Shown here: in pieces, positions 7,058-16,103 of the stretch
How positions within the stretch are numbered: position 1 is the first letter of the stretch
Layout of the letters: each line of letters opens with the position of its first letter
Made by a program: the position numbers and the translations under genes
Assembly: GCA_947625935.1 (NCBI GenBank)
Contig: CANQQE010000012.1
Location: 1-64,000 of the forward strand
Length of the DNA stretch: 64,000 nt
Origin: an uncultured Muribaculaceae bacterium
GTDB taxonomy: Bacteria; Bacteroidota; Bacteroidia; Bacteroidales; Muribaculaceae
Direction: 5' to 3'
The notes under the pieces: generated by a model
The model's database searches: none
The model's input: the letters and a program-made list of their open reading frames with translations, nothing else
Told to the model about the DNA's origin: nothing

Positions 7058-9646
7058 TTGGTGAATAGATTTATAATAAATTTCTTAATCGCATTATTCG
7101 TTACAATCGGCCCGGCAATTGGTAAAGCGGCCGAAAACGATATTGCCCGGGTTTCCGAGCGTTCATCGACGGTGAGGGTGCGTATTGCTGTCACCGACAG
7201 TCTCAGCGGCCAGCCGATTCCGTACGTCGCCGTCATGCTTCAAGGCAATCAGGGGGGTGTGTTGGCCAATGAAAAAGGGTTGGCCACTGTCTTTGTGGAT
7301 CCGTCGGCCCGTAACGTCATAGAGGTGCAGACGATGGGGTATTCGGCCAAAATAGTCGAGATTCCTAAAGGGAAAAAGTCAGTCAGTGTAGCTCTTGTCC
7401 CGACAGGAGTGGAACTGAAAGAGGTGGTTGTTAAACGCACGAAAGAAAAATATTCCAAGAAAAACAATCCGGCTGTCAAGTTTGCCGAGTCGATAAAAAA
7501 TGCTCGTGATTTGACTGACCCTCGCCGTCATGATAATTATAATTACGACAAGTATGAGCGCATCACCATGGCGATAAATCAGTTTGACGAGGGCAAGCAA
7601 GAGAATTGGCTGTTTAATAAATTCCCGTTTTTGAGTGAGCACGTCGACACGTCCGAAGTGTCGGGACGGCCGATATTGAATCTGTCGGTGCGAGAAAAAA
7701 CGTCGCAGGTGTCATATCGTCGTGACCCTGAATCGGAAAAAGAGTATGTGACCGGTCAACGTCACGAAGGAATTGATGACTTGATGTCAAACCAAGAGAA
7801 TGTTCAGGAAGCATTGGAAGATGTGTTCAGGGAGGTTGATTTGTATCAGAATGACATAACAGTTTTGCAGAATCGCTTTGTCAGCCCTCTGTCGAGAATA
7901 GCGTCTGATTTTTACAAATTTTATCTGACCGATACGGTCGAGGTCGACGGTGAGCGTTGCATAGTGTTGAGTTTCGCACCTCATAACCCGCAAGCGTTCG
8001 GGTTTATCGGACGTGTTTATGTGTCGGAAGGGGACTCAACTATGTTCATAAAGAAAGTTGAGATGAACGTGCCTCGCGACATAAATCTCAATTTCATACA
8101 GAAGATGTACATCAACCAGCAGTTTGACCGCGCCCCCGATGGTTCGCGCCTGAAGACTAAGGACGACATGATAGTCGAGGTGCTGGTTCTGCCGGGGACG
8201 CCCGGATTGTATTTCCGTCGCAACACTGCTTACCGTAACCATAATTTTAATCCCGCTGGTCGGCCGGCTCTGTTTGATAAATCAGAGCGGTCAATCGTAG
8301 ACCCCGCGGCCGAACTGCGCGATGAAACTTTCTGGGCTGCGGAACGCCAGTTTGACATAACCGATAACGAGCGCCGCGTAGGTTCGATGATGGAGCGTTT
8401 GAGGTCTGTGCCGGTCTACTATTGGAGTGAGCGGACTTTGAAACTGTTGATGTCGGGATATATCCACACAGGTAAGAAAAGCCCTGTCGACATCGGTCCG
8501 ATAGGTAAATTTTTTAGCGGTAACTCAGTCGAGGGCTTCCGTATGCAATTGGGAGGTCTGACAACAGCCAACCTGAGCAAGCGTTGGTTTGCGAGAGGTT
8601 ATGCTGCATATGGGTTCAAGGATAAGCGTTTTAAATATTCAGGTGAGTTGGAGTATTCTTTCATTGATAAGAAATACCATGCCCGCGAGTTCCCGATAAA
8701 GTCGATAAAGGTTCGTCACTCCTATGATGTCGACGAGATAGGGCAGGGGTCGTCGTATTACTCCAACATGGATATGATTTTTTCATCGTTCACGCGTATG
8801 GATAATAATCAGATGACATATAAGCGTGAGTCGGAACTTGAATATGTGCTTGAGCTCGCAAACCATTTTTCAGTTGAGGCGGGGTTGAAATACACCCGGC
8901 AGGAAGCGACCGCTCTTATGCCTTTTATCACCGGCGACGGGCATAGATATTGGAAATATGATCAGGCGACATTTAATGTAAAGTTGCGTTATGCTCCGGG
9001 AGAGAAATTTTATCAGGGCAAGAGTGAACGTCAACCGATCAACATGGATGCGCCCGTGTTTACTCTCAGTCATAGTTTCGGGCCGATGAATTTCCTTGGG
9101 AGTCAATGGACTATCAACAAGACGGAGGCGAGTGTATTCAAACGTTTCTGGTTCTCGGCTTTCGGATATGCCGACGTCGTTGTCAAAGGAGGCCATGTAT
9201 GGAATCAGGCCCCGTATCCTAATCTGTTGATTCCGACATCCAACCTCTCTTATCTCATACAGCCCGAGACATTCGCCTTGCTCAATCCGCTTGAGTTCAT
9301 AACCGACACCTATGGAATGTGGGATTTGACATATTGGGCCAATGGGGCGATTTTCAATTACATACCGTTGTTGAAAAAGTTGAAATTACGCGAGGTCATA
9401 TCATTCAGGGGTTTTGTGGGCCATCTCAGTATGAAAAACGACCCACGGTTCCATGATAATTTATATAGATTCCCTGAAGTTTCACATACTCAGCGGCTTG
9501 GCTCGACCCCTTACATGGAGGTTGCCGTGGGACTCGACAACGTTTTCCGCATATTCCGTGTCGATTATGTGTGGAGACTCACTTACCGCGATGCGCCCGG
9601 TATAGACCGAAGCGGGGTGAGGATGTCGCTTCATTTCACGTTCTGA
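7058..9646 (+). CDS. DUF5686 outer-membrane protein with carboxypeptidase-regulatory-like domain
   Basis: The 862-residue protein has a signal peptide (about residues 1-24, cleavage near GKAAE). It continues with a carboxypeptidase-regulatory-like beta-sandwich (about 45-115, with the PYVAVMLQGNQGGVLANEKG turn typical of TonB-dependent and SusC-like partners). A long DUF5686 region follows and ends in many amphipathic strands and a terminal Phe (SLHFTF), as expected of an outer-membrane barrel. No TonB plug signature is apparent, so it is probably not a classical receptor. The start is TTG (7058) or GTG (7061), since no ATG is suitably placed. The function of the DUF5686 family is not established as far as I know. 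It is transcribed alone from the palindromic promoter. Confidence 0.85.
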   Translation: MVNRFIINFLIALFVTIGPAIGKAAENDIARVSERSSTVRVRIAVTDSLSGQPIPYVAVMLQGNQGGVLANEKGLATVFVDPSARNVIEVQTMGYSAKIVEIPKGKKSVSVALVPTGVELKEVVVKRTKEKYSKKNNPAVKFAESIKNARDLTDPRRHDNYNYDKYERITMAINQFDEGKQENWLFNKFPFLSEHVDTSEVSGRPILNLSVREKTSQVSYRRDPESEKEYVTGQRHEGIDDLMSNQENVQEALEDVFREVDLYQNDITVLQNRFVSPLSRIASDFYKFYLTDTVEVDGERCIVLSFAPHNPQAFGFIGRVYVSEGDSTMFIKKVEMNVPRDINLNFIQKMYINQQFDRAPDGSRLKTKDDMIVEVLVLPGTPGLYFRRNTAYRNHNFNPAGRPALFDKSERSIVDPAAELRDETFWAAERQFDITDNERRVGSMMERLRSVPVYYWSERTLKLLMSGYIHTGKKSPVDIGPIGKFFSGNSVEGFRMQLGGLTTANLSKRWFARGYAAYGFKDKRFKYSGELEYSFIDKKYHAREFPIKSIKVRHSYDVDEIGQGSSYYSNMDMIFSSFTRMDNNQMTYKRESELEYVLELANHFSVEAGLKYTRQEATALMPFITGDGHRYWKYDQATFNVKLRYAPGEKFYQGKSERQPINMDAPVFTLSHSFGPMNFLGSQWTINKTEASVFKRFWFSAFGYADVVVKGGHVWNQAPYPNLLIPTSNLSYLIQPETFALLNPLEFITDTYGMWDLTYWANGAIFNYIPLLKKLKLREVISFRGFVGHLSMKNDPRFHDNLYRFPEVSHTQRLGSTPYMEVAVGLDNVFRIFRVDYVWRLTYRDAPGIDRSGVRMSLHFTF

Positions 9647-9669
9647 TCGCTTTATGGGACACACAAAAA

Positions 9670-9698
9670 GTCCCGGGGTGCAATCCCCGGGACGTGAC
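9670..9698 (-). terminator. Terminator of the EF-G2-like gene
   Basis: A 9-bp GC-rich stem (9670-9678 with 9685-9693, loop TGCAAT) is followed on the minus strand by TTTTTGTG. The plus-strand side lacks a T run, so termination of the DUF5686 gene here is less certain. Confidence 0.75.
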
Positions 9699-9723
9699 TA
9701 AAGTTGATATAATACAAGGAGGA

Positions 9724-11880
9724 TTATTCCTCGGTGTTTTTCTCGGCATACTCTTTGAGTAGTTTCTCCTGTACATCGCCGGGCACGAGTTCGTATGAAG
9801 CGAACTTCATGGTGAACGATGAGCGTCCGCCGGTGATGGAGCTGAGAGCCGTGGAGTATGATGACATCTCCTTCAACGGCACTTTGGCTGAAATTTTCTC
9901 AAAGCCGTTTTCGCTTGACATTCCCATGATTATCGCGCGTCGTCCCTGAAGGTCGCTCATCACGTCGCCCATCACGTCGGCAGGTACCATGACATCAACG
10001 TCATAGACCGGTTCGAGAATCTTGGGATTGGCGTTGCGGAACGCTTCGCTGAATGCGTTTCGGCCTGCCAGACGGAATGATATTTCATTTGAGTCAACCG
10101 GGTGCATCTTGCCGTCATAAATGCAGACGCGAACATCGCGGGCATATGAACCTGTAAGCGGTCCCTGCTCCATGCGATCCATCAGACCTTTGACGATTGC
10201 GGGGATGAAACGTGCGTCAATTGCACCGCCAACAATGCAGTTGTGAACAACGAGTTTGCCGCCCCAATCCAAGGGTATCTCCTGAGTGTCGCGGACATTC
10301 ATCTTGAATTCCTGATTGCCGAAGCGATAAGTGTCGGGGGCCGGCATCCCCTCTGTATATGGCTCGATAATCAGATGAACTTCGCCAAACTGTCCGGCAC
10401 CGCCTGATTGCTTCTTATGGCGGTAGTCGGCGCGTGAAGCTTTTGTGATTGTCTCGCGGTAAGGAATCTTGGGTTCTTCAAAGATAATAGGGAGCTTGTC
10501 GTTGTTTTCCACGCGCCATTTGAGTGTGCGCAGGTGGAACTCACCTTGTCCCGAAAGTATGGTTTGTTTAAGCTCTTTGGATTGCTCAACCTGCCAAGTG
10601 GGATCTTCCTCGTGCATACGGGTGAGGATCGCGCTTAGTTTCTCCGAATCGCTTTCGGTGACGGGGCGTATCGCACGCTGATATTTGGGCGCAGGGAATT
10701 TGATGAAATCAAAAGCTATTTCACAACCTTTCTCGTCGAGCGTATTGCCCGTGCGGGCGTCTTTGAGCTTCACTGCTGCGCCGATGTCACCGGCGCAGAT
10801 TGCATCGACGGGTGTTTTGATCTGACCGCATACGCAATATATCTGAGCCAAGCGTTCTTTGCCTCCGCGGGTCACGTTCTCAAGGTCGGCTCCGGCTTTT
10901 AGGGTTCCTGACATTACCTTAAAGTAGCTCACTTCGCCGATGTGTGGCTCAACAGTGGTCTTGAACATGAAGATACTCAACGGGCCATTTGAATCGGGTT
11001 TCACTGTCTCGCCTGCGGTATCGACCGGGGCCGGCATATCATTGACAAAGGGAACTACATTGCCAAGGAATTCCATCATGCGGCGCACGCCCATATCTTT
11101 CAGTGCGCTCACACAGAAAACAGGGAATATCGAACGGTCAATCAGACCTTTTCGTATGCCCTCGCGCATCTCGTCTTCAGTCAGATGGCCCTGGTCAAAG
11201 AATTTTTCCATGAGAGTCTCGTCGTTTTCTGCGGCGGCTTCGACGAGCTGCTGGTGCATCTCCTGGGCGCGCTCCATCTGGTCAGCCGGTATATCTTCGA
11301 TTGTAGGTACACCGCCATCGGGGCCCCATGAATATTTTTTCATCAATAGCACGTCGATCATGGCGTTGAAGCCGGGACCCGCGTTGATTGGGTATTGGAT
11401 GGGCACAACCTTACTCCCGAAAATTTCGCGCATCTGTTCAATCACGTTGTCATAGTCGGCTTTTTCGCCGTCGAGCTGGTTCATGGCGAAAATAACCGGT
11501 TTCTTGAGCGATGCGGTGGTGCGGAATATATTCTGGGTGCCGACTTCGACACCATATTGTGCGTCGATGAGTATCACACCCGTATCGGTCACATTCAGGG
11601 CGGTGATGGCGTTACCGACAAAGTCGTCTGCTCCCGGGCAGTCGATAACGTTGAGCTTCTTACCAAGGAACTCAGCATAGAAAACGGTTGAAAACACAGA
11701 GTAGCCATACTCTTTTTCAACCGGGAAATAGTCGCTTACGGTGTTCTTGCCGTCGATGGTGCCGCGGCGTTTTATAACTCCACACTCGTAAAGCATCGCT
11801 TCGGCGAGTGTGGTTTTTCCCGAGCCTTTGCTACCAAGCAAAGCTATGTTTTTGATTTCGTTGGTTTGATAAATCTTCAT
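9724..11880 (-). CDS. fusA2: Elongation factor G paralogue (EF-G2-like) with degenerate GTPase site
   Basis: The 718-residue protein has the full EF-G architecture: a GTPase domain (about 1-270), domain II, then domains III-V. The G1 loop GSKGSGKTT (16-24) is present, but other G motifs deviate. The G3 motif is DCPGADDF, with Ala84 where canonical DTPGHxDF has the catalytic His. G4 is NQLD (134-137) instead of NKxD. The switch I invariant Thr position appears to be Ser61. To my knowledge a Bacteroides thetaiotaomicron paralogue called EF-G2 promotes translocation without GTP hydrolysis and supports growth during carbon starvation and gut colonisation. This gene is a plausible orthologue. It is monocistronic, divergent from lon, with its own terminator. 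A canonical fusA must exist elsewhere. Confidence 0.88.
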   Translation of the reverse strand: MKIYQTNEIKNIALLGSKGSGKTTLAEAMLYECGVIKRRGTIDGKNTVSDYFPVEKEYGYSVFSTVFYAEFLGKKLNVIDCPGADDFVGNAITALNVTDTGVILIDAQYGVEVGTQNIFRTTASLKKPVIFAMNQLDGEKADYDNVIEQMREIFGSKVVPIQYPINAGPGFNAMIDVLLMKKYSWGPDGGVPTIEDIPADQMERAQEMHQQLVEAAAENDETLMEKFFDQGHLTEDEMREGIRKGLIDRSIFPVFCVSALKDMGVRRMMEFLGNVVPFVNDMPAPVDTAGETVKPDSNGPLSIFMFKTTVEPHIGEVSYFKVMSGTLKAGADLENVTRGGKERLAQIYCVCGQIKTPVDAICAGDIGAAVKLKDARTGNTLDEKGCEIAFDFIKFPAPKYQRAIRPVTESDSEKLSAILTRMHEEDPTWQVEQSKELKQTILSGQGEFHLRTLKWRVENNDKLPIIFEEPKIPYRETITKASRADYRHKKQSGGAGQFGEVHLIIEPYTEGMPAPDTYRFGNQEFKMNVRDTQEIPLDWGGKLVVHNCIVGGAIDARFIPAIVKGLMDRMEQGPLTGSYARDVRVCIYDGKMHPVDSNEISFRLAGRNAFSEAFRNANPKILEPVYDVDVMVPADVMGDVMSDLQGRRAIIMGMSSENGFEKISAKVPLKEMSSYSTALSSITGGRSSFTMKFASYELVPGDVQEKLLKEYAEKNTEE

Positions 11881-11973
11881 GTTATTATAGATTTAAAATA
11901 AGTTAAACTGGGTTAGTGTTACAAATGTGAGCGCAAAATAGAAAGTTTTTGTCAGAAATGCAACTTTTGACTA

Positions 11974-11989
11974 TATGTTGCATAACATA
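11974..11989. promoter_or_regulatory. Candidate operator between EF-G2 and lon
   Basis: TATGTT-GCAT-AACATA is a dyad with 6-bp perfect arms. It sits in the 271-base divergent intergenic region, about 95 bases from the EF-G2 start and 160 from the lon start. It could bind a dimeric regulator. This is suggestive only. Confidence 0.3.
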
Positions 11990-12056
11990 GTTTTTTAAAA
12001 CATTTTTCGATGGATATAATTTTGATGCTTAATTTCTCGATGATGGAGGATTTGCG

Positions 12057-12064
12057 TAACTTTG
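12057..12064 (+). promoter_or_regulatory. Probable lon promoter -7 box
   Basis: TAACTTTG matches the Bacteroides consensus, with a TTTC (12033-12036) 20 bases upstream as a weak -33. It lies about 88 bases before the lon ATG. Confidence 0.55.
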
Positions 12065-12151
12065 GCATCAAATTTGCATATCGGCAATTGGTAATATTAA
12101 TTTGTTATTCTGCCAAAGGATAGCGAATCTGAAATTTTATAGACTGTAACG

Positions 12152-14578
12152 ATGAAGTTTTCACCAGACGAAGCCGCAGGCTTCTTCTCAATAAGCCCCG
12201 CGCGTCAGCAGGACGACCAATCAGAAATACAACCCGATTTACTGCAGCTCCCGTTGCTGCCAACAAGAAATCTGGTTCTGTTTCCCGATGTGGCTATACC
12301 GATAACGCTTGGACGCGAGTCGTCGCTTGCGACGGCAGAACGCGCCGAGCGTGACTCGTCGTTTATCGGCGTTGTGTGCCAGCTTGACAGCAGTGATGAT
12401 AATCCCGAGCTGAAAGGGCTATTCAGGTACGGTGTATTCGCACAGGTGCTAAAAGTGCTTACATTGCCCGATGACACAAAGACCGCTCTTGTGCAAGCGC
12501 GTGGAAAGTTCAAGATTCTCGGCGAGGCGGCAACTGTCGGCACCGGCAGCAAACGCGAGCTGCGGGCACACGTCAAACCTATAAGTGAGGTGATTCCCAA
12601 ATCACCCGATCAAGAATTTGTAGCACTCGCCACATCAATCAAGGACACAGCTACAAACATAATGAAGGCCACCGATTCGCCATCGGAGGTGATGTTCAAT
12701 ATCACCAACGTTGATAATCCGGCCTCCTTGATTAATATACTATCGTCTACTTTGCCGATAAACCCCGAGGTAAAGATGAAACTGCTCGCGATGAGGTATA
12801 TGAGGGAACGCGGTGTGGCTTTGCTTGACGAGCTGACGCGCAACTCCGAGATGATTAACCTGACCCGGGAGTTCCAGAAGCGCGCCAAGGAAAGCCTTGA
12901 CGATAAGCAGCGAAGCGCATTCCTGCAGCAACAGATGGAAGCGATACGCGCCGAATTGTATGGCGATGACGATGAGCCCGAGGAGCTGCGCAAACGCGCT
13001 GCTGAAGTTGATTTCCCTGAAACAGTCAGCAAGGTATTCAATAAGGAACTTGAGAAGTTGCGCCGTGTCAATCCGCAGTCGCCTGACTACTCCGTGCAAT
13101 ACACCTATCTTGAAACTCTGCTCGATTTGCCATGGGGAAAACTGACGCCGTTGGTTGATGATATTACTCATGCTGCCGACGTGCTCAATAATGACCATTT
13201 CGGGCTTGAAAAGGTCAAGGAGCGCATCCTCGAGCAGATGGCTGTGATGATTAACAATCCGAGCGGAAAGGCACCGATCATATGTCTGGTAGGCCCCCCC
13301 GGTGTCGGCAAGACTTCGCTTGGCCAGTCGATAGCGCGCGCCCTTGGTCGCGATTACCAGCGGGTGTCACTTGGTGGTGTGAATGACGAAGCTGAAATAC
13401 GCGGACATCGCCGCACATATATCGGTGCGATGCCCGGGCGCATAATTGACGCCTTGAAGCGTGCCGGATCATCCAATCCCGTACTTCTGCTCGACGAGAT
13501 AGATAAACTTGGCCGTGACTTTAAGGGAGACCCGGCGGCAGCTCTGCTTGAGGTGCTTGACCCTGAGCAAAATTGCAAATTCCATGACAATTATGTCGAC
13601 GTGGACTATGATTTGTCTAATGTGCTTTTCATCGCCACAGCCAATTCACTGTCGACTTTGTCGCAACCGTTGCTCGACCGTATGGAAATCGTCGATATCG
13701 CGGGTTATCTGCTTGAAGAGAAGGTGCAAATAGCCAAACGCCATTTCATTCCGCGGCTCACAGGTGAGTTGAACACAGGTTGGCTCAACCTGCAATTCCC
13801 CGATGAAACACTCGAGGCGATAATTGACCGTTATACGGCTGAAAGCGGTGTGCGTCAACTTGAGAAACGGTTGTCGCAGATTATGAGAAAACGGCTTCTG
13901 GCCGCCATGAACGGAAGGTCTGCTGATTCTGTGATTAGACCTGATGATTTGCAGGGGATGCTCGGTGCGCCGGTCTATAACCGGGATAAGTATGAGGGCA
14001 ACGATTTCGCCGGCGTGGTCACCGGGCTCGCATGGACGGCTGTGGGTGGTGAAATACTGTTTATTGAATCATCGTTGTCGTCATCTAAAGGTGAGAAGCT
14101 GACATTGACCGGCAACCTTGGCGACGTGATGAAGGAGTCAGCGGTCATAGCGTTGCAATACGTCAAATCTCATGCGGCTCAGTTTGGTATAAATCCTGAG
14201 CTGTTTGATAAATACACATTGCATATCCATGTTCCCGAAGGCGCTATCCCCAAAGATGGACCGTCGGCCGGTATCACTATGGCTACATCTATCGTCTCGA
14301 CTTTCACGCAACGTAAGGTAAAAGCCCGGTTGGCTATGACCGGGGAAATTACTCTTAGGGGCAAAGTGCTTCCCGTGGGTGGAATAAAAGAGAAGATTCT
14401 GGCAGCCAAGCGGGCGGGAATTACCGATATAATCCTGTCGGCCGATAACCGTAAGGATGTGGCGGACATAAGCGAGAATTATATCTCGGGGCTGACATTC
14501 CACTATGTGGATACTGTGATGGACGTTATAGGGCTTGCATTGACCGACGAACTTGCCGTCGATCATGTAGATTTATGA
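12152..14578 (+). CDS. lon: ATP-dependent Lon protease
   Basis: Lon degrades misfolded and short-lived regulatory proteins in the cytoplasm. The 808 residues contain an N-terminal LON substrate-binding domain (about 30-240) and a helical linker. The AAA+ module has Walker A GPPGVGKTSLG and Walker B PVLLLDEIDK. The C-terminal peptidase domain has the Ser-Lys dyad: Ser705 in PKDGPSAGIT and Lys748 in GGIKEK. The 43-residue spacing is that of E. coli Lon. The gene is monocistronic and shares a bidirectional terminator with the convergent DUF5606 gene. I accept the ATG at 12152; the first 20 or so residues are family-variable. Confidence 0.97.
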   Translation: MKFSPDEAAGFFSISPARQQDDQSEIQPDLLQLPLLPTRNLVLFPDVAIPITLGRESSLATAERAERDSSFIGVVCQLDSSDDNPELKGLFRYGVFAQVLKVLTLPDDTKTALVQARGKFKILGEAATVGTGSKRELRAHVKPISEVIPKSPDQEFVALATSIKDTATNIMKATDSPSEVMFNITNVDNPASLINILSSTLPINPEVKMKLLAMRYMRERGVALLDELTRNSEMINLTREFQKRAKESLDDKQRSAFLQQQMEAIRAELYGDDDEPEELRKRAAEVDFPETVSKVFNKELEKLRRVNPQSPDYSVQYTYLETLLDLPWGKLTPLVDDITHAADVLNNDHFGLEKVKERILEQMAVMINNPSGKAPIICLVGPPGVGKTSLGQSIARALGRDYQRVSLGGVNDEAEIRGHRRTYIGAMPGRIIDALKRAGSSNPVLLLDEIDKLGRDFKGDPAAALLEVLDPEQNCKFHDNYVDVDYDLSNVLFIATANSLSTLSQPLLDRMEIVDIAGYLLEEKVQIAKRHFIPRLTGELNTGWLNLQFPDETLEAIIDRYTAESGVRQLEKRLSQIMRKRLLAAMNGRSADSVIRPDDLQGMLGAPVYNRDKYEGNDFAGVVTGLAWTAVGGEILFIESSLSSSKGEKLTLTGNLGDVMKESAVIALQYVKSHAAQFGINPELFDKYTLHIHVPEGAIPKDGPSAGITMATSIVSTFTQRKVKARLAMTGEITLRGKVLPVGGIKEKILAAKRAGITDIILSADNRKDVADISENYISGLTFHYVDTVMDVIGLALTDELAVDHVDL

Positions 14579-14602
14579 TGGACAACGCATAGGTTATATA
14601 AT

Positions 14603-14636
14603 AAATGGCGGCTCAGTTCGAGTCGCCATTTTTCAA
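14603..14636. terminator. Bidirectional terminator (lon / DUF5606)
   Basis: A 12-bp stem with one G-T pair (14603-14614 with 14620-14631, loop AGTTC) is followed by T residues on the plus strand and by a TTAT-rich tail on the minus strand. It lies between the convergent ends of lon and the DUF5606 gene. Confidence 0.8.
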
Positions 14637-14673
14637 ATTAGCAAAAGTTTCTGTACAAGAGATTATTAATCGG

Positions 14674-15132
14674 TTATTTCTTTGTGGTCTGAGCGTCGTC
14701 GGCTGCTTCAGCAGCTTCAGCGGCTTCGTCCTGGGCTATTTCTTCATCTTTAAACTTGTCGATTCCGGCAGCTATAAGCTGATTGTACCAACTGAACACC
14801 TTTTTAATGTCGTTGGTGTAGACTCTGTCGTCATCGAAATCGGGTAGGATAGTAGCGAAATAATCGCGTATTTCCTTGTCACCCCCGAGGGCTTTTACAT
14901 CGACAGGTTTTCCATCGTTTTTTTCTTTGATGGTTTCAAACACATCAGCCAACGGTGTGTCTTCATCTTCAGTGTAGATGGCTATGTCGCCAAGAGAGAT
15001 AACCTTGTCGTGTGCGTATGCCGGAGTGCGTTTCCCGGTGGCGAGGCTCTCGACAATGAGCATATTTTTCCCTTGGTTTACCAATTTGAAGAGGCCCGGA
15101 CGGCCTGAGATTGAAAGAATTGTCTTTAACAT
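14674..15132 (-). CDS. DUF5606 protein
   Basis: The 152-residue cytoplasmic protein begins MLKTILSISGRPGLFKLV and resembles the DUF5606 family known from Bacteroidetes. A compact conserved region (1-125, with SISGRPGLFKLVNQGKN and a helix ending VFSWYNQL) is followed by a low-complexity Ala/Glu/Asp tail (about 128-152). There is no signal peptide or membrane segment. It follows metA by 23 bases and galE before that, so it is probably the last gene of that operon. Its function is unknown to me. The acidic tail suggests a protein or nucleic-acid contact, but that is a guess. Confidence 0.75.
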   Translation of the reverse strand: MLKTILSISGRPGLFKLVNQGKNMLIVESLATGKRTPAYAHDKVISLGDIAIYTEDEDTPLADVFETIKEKNDGKPVDVKALGGDKEIRDYFATILPDFDDDRVYTNDIKKVFSWYNQLIAAGIDKFKDEEIAQDEAAEAAEAADDAQTTKK

Positions 15133-15155
15133 TGTTATTGATTTTTGGAATTTAT

Positions 15156-16082
15156 CTATTTAAGGTTGGCTATGTCGTCAAGTTTATAGGGCGTGGCTTG
15201 ATAGACAAAGTAGTTAAGCCAGTTGGTGAAAAGCAGATTGGCGTGCGAACGCCATCTGACGAGCGGTTCTTTCGACGGGTCATCGTCGATGTAATAGTGG
15301 GCGGGAATTGCCGGGTTCAATCCTTTTTCAAGGTCTCTGTGATACTCGAAGTCAAGCGTGAGCGGTGAATACTCCGAATGGCCGGTGATAAAGAACTCTC
15401 TTCCCCCGCGGGCCATGACCATATAGACTCCGCTTTCCTCACTGTCGGCCAGAATGGTAAGTGATTGATGTCGATTTATTTCATCGGCATCAAGCTGGCT
15501 GAATCGACTGTGGGGGACTTCAAATGTGTCGTCAAATCCGCGGAATATAGGGTTGTGCTTGTCTTTAAGACGGTGGGTGAACACCCCTGAAACCTTATGG
15601 CCAAGGACGTGCTTTGTGATACCGTAGTGGTAATATAATCCGGCGAAAGCGGCCCAGCATATGTAGATTGTGGAGGTCACATGGCTTTTTGCCCATTCAA
15701 ACACCTCGGTCAGCTCCCGCCAGTAATCGACTTGCTCAAATTCCACTTTTTCTACCGGCGCGCCTGTTATTATCAGGCCGTCGTAGCAGTCGTTTTTGAT
15801 GTCGTCAAACCGTTTGTAGAAGGCTTCGATATGCTCGCGCGGAGTGTTGCGCGACACATGAGTGCCCACATCGACCAAATCAAGATTGATTTGCAACGGG
15901 GTGTTGGAAATCAGCCTCAACAGGTCGGTCTCGGTCATAAGTTTTAGCGGCATCAGATTAAGAACCGCTATCCTTAGGGGACGTATGTCCTGGGTGGCGG
16001 CGCGCCGCTCCCCCATGACAAATATGTTTTCGGCTTTTAGCTCCTCAACGGCGGGTAACCCTTCTGGAACTCTTACTGGCAT
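15156..16082 (-). CDS. metA: MetA-type homoserine O-acyltransferase (probably O-acetyltransferase)
   Basis: The protein activates homoserine in methionine biosynthesis. It is 308 residues with a glutamine-amidotransferase-like fold: nucleophile Cys142 in YICWAAFAG, and His and Glu in the GHSEY motif completing the active site. In this family the residue at position 111 controls acyl-donor choice, Gly for succinyl-CoA and Glu for acetyl-CoA, to my knowledge. Here residue 111 is Glu in GAPVEKVEF, so O-acetylhomoserine is the predicted product despite the usual annotation as succinyltransferase. It lies between galE (21-base gap) and DUF5606 (23-base gap), probably in one transcript. Start at MPVRVPEG is the family norm. 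Confidence 0.93.
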   Translation of the reverse strand: MPVRVPEGLPAVEELKAENIFVMGERRAATQDIRPLRIAVLNLMPLKLMTETDLLRLISNTPLQINLDLVDVGTHVSRNTPREHIEAFYKRFDDIKNDCYDGLIITGAPVEKVEFEQVDYWRELTEVFEWAKSHVTSTIYICWAAFAGLYYHYGITKHVLGHKVSGVFTHRLKDKHNPIFRGFDDTFEVPHSRFSQLDADEINRHQSLTILADSEESGVYMVMARGGREFFITGHSEYSPLTLDFEYHRDLEKGLNPAIPAHYYIDDDPSKEPLVRWRSHANLLFTNWLNYFVYQATPYKLDDIANLK

Positions 16083-16103
16083 CTTTTTAGAAAATTGTCG
16101 GGA

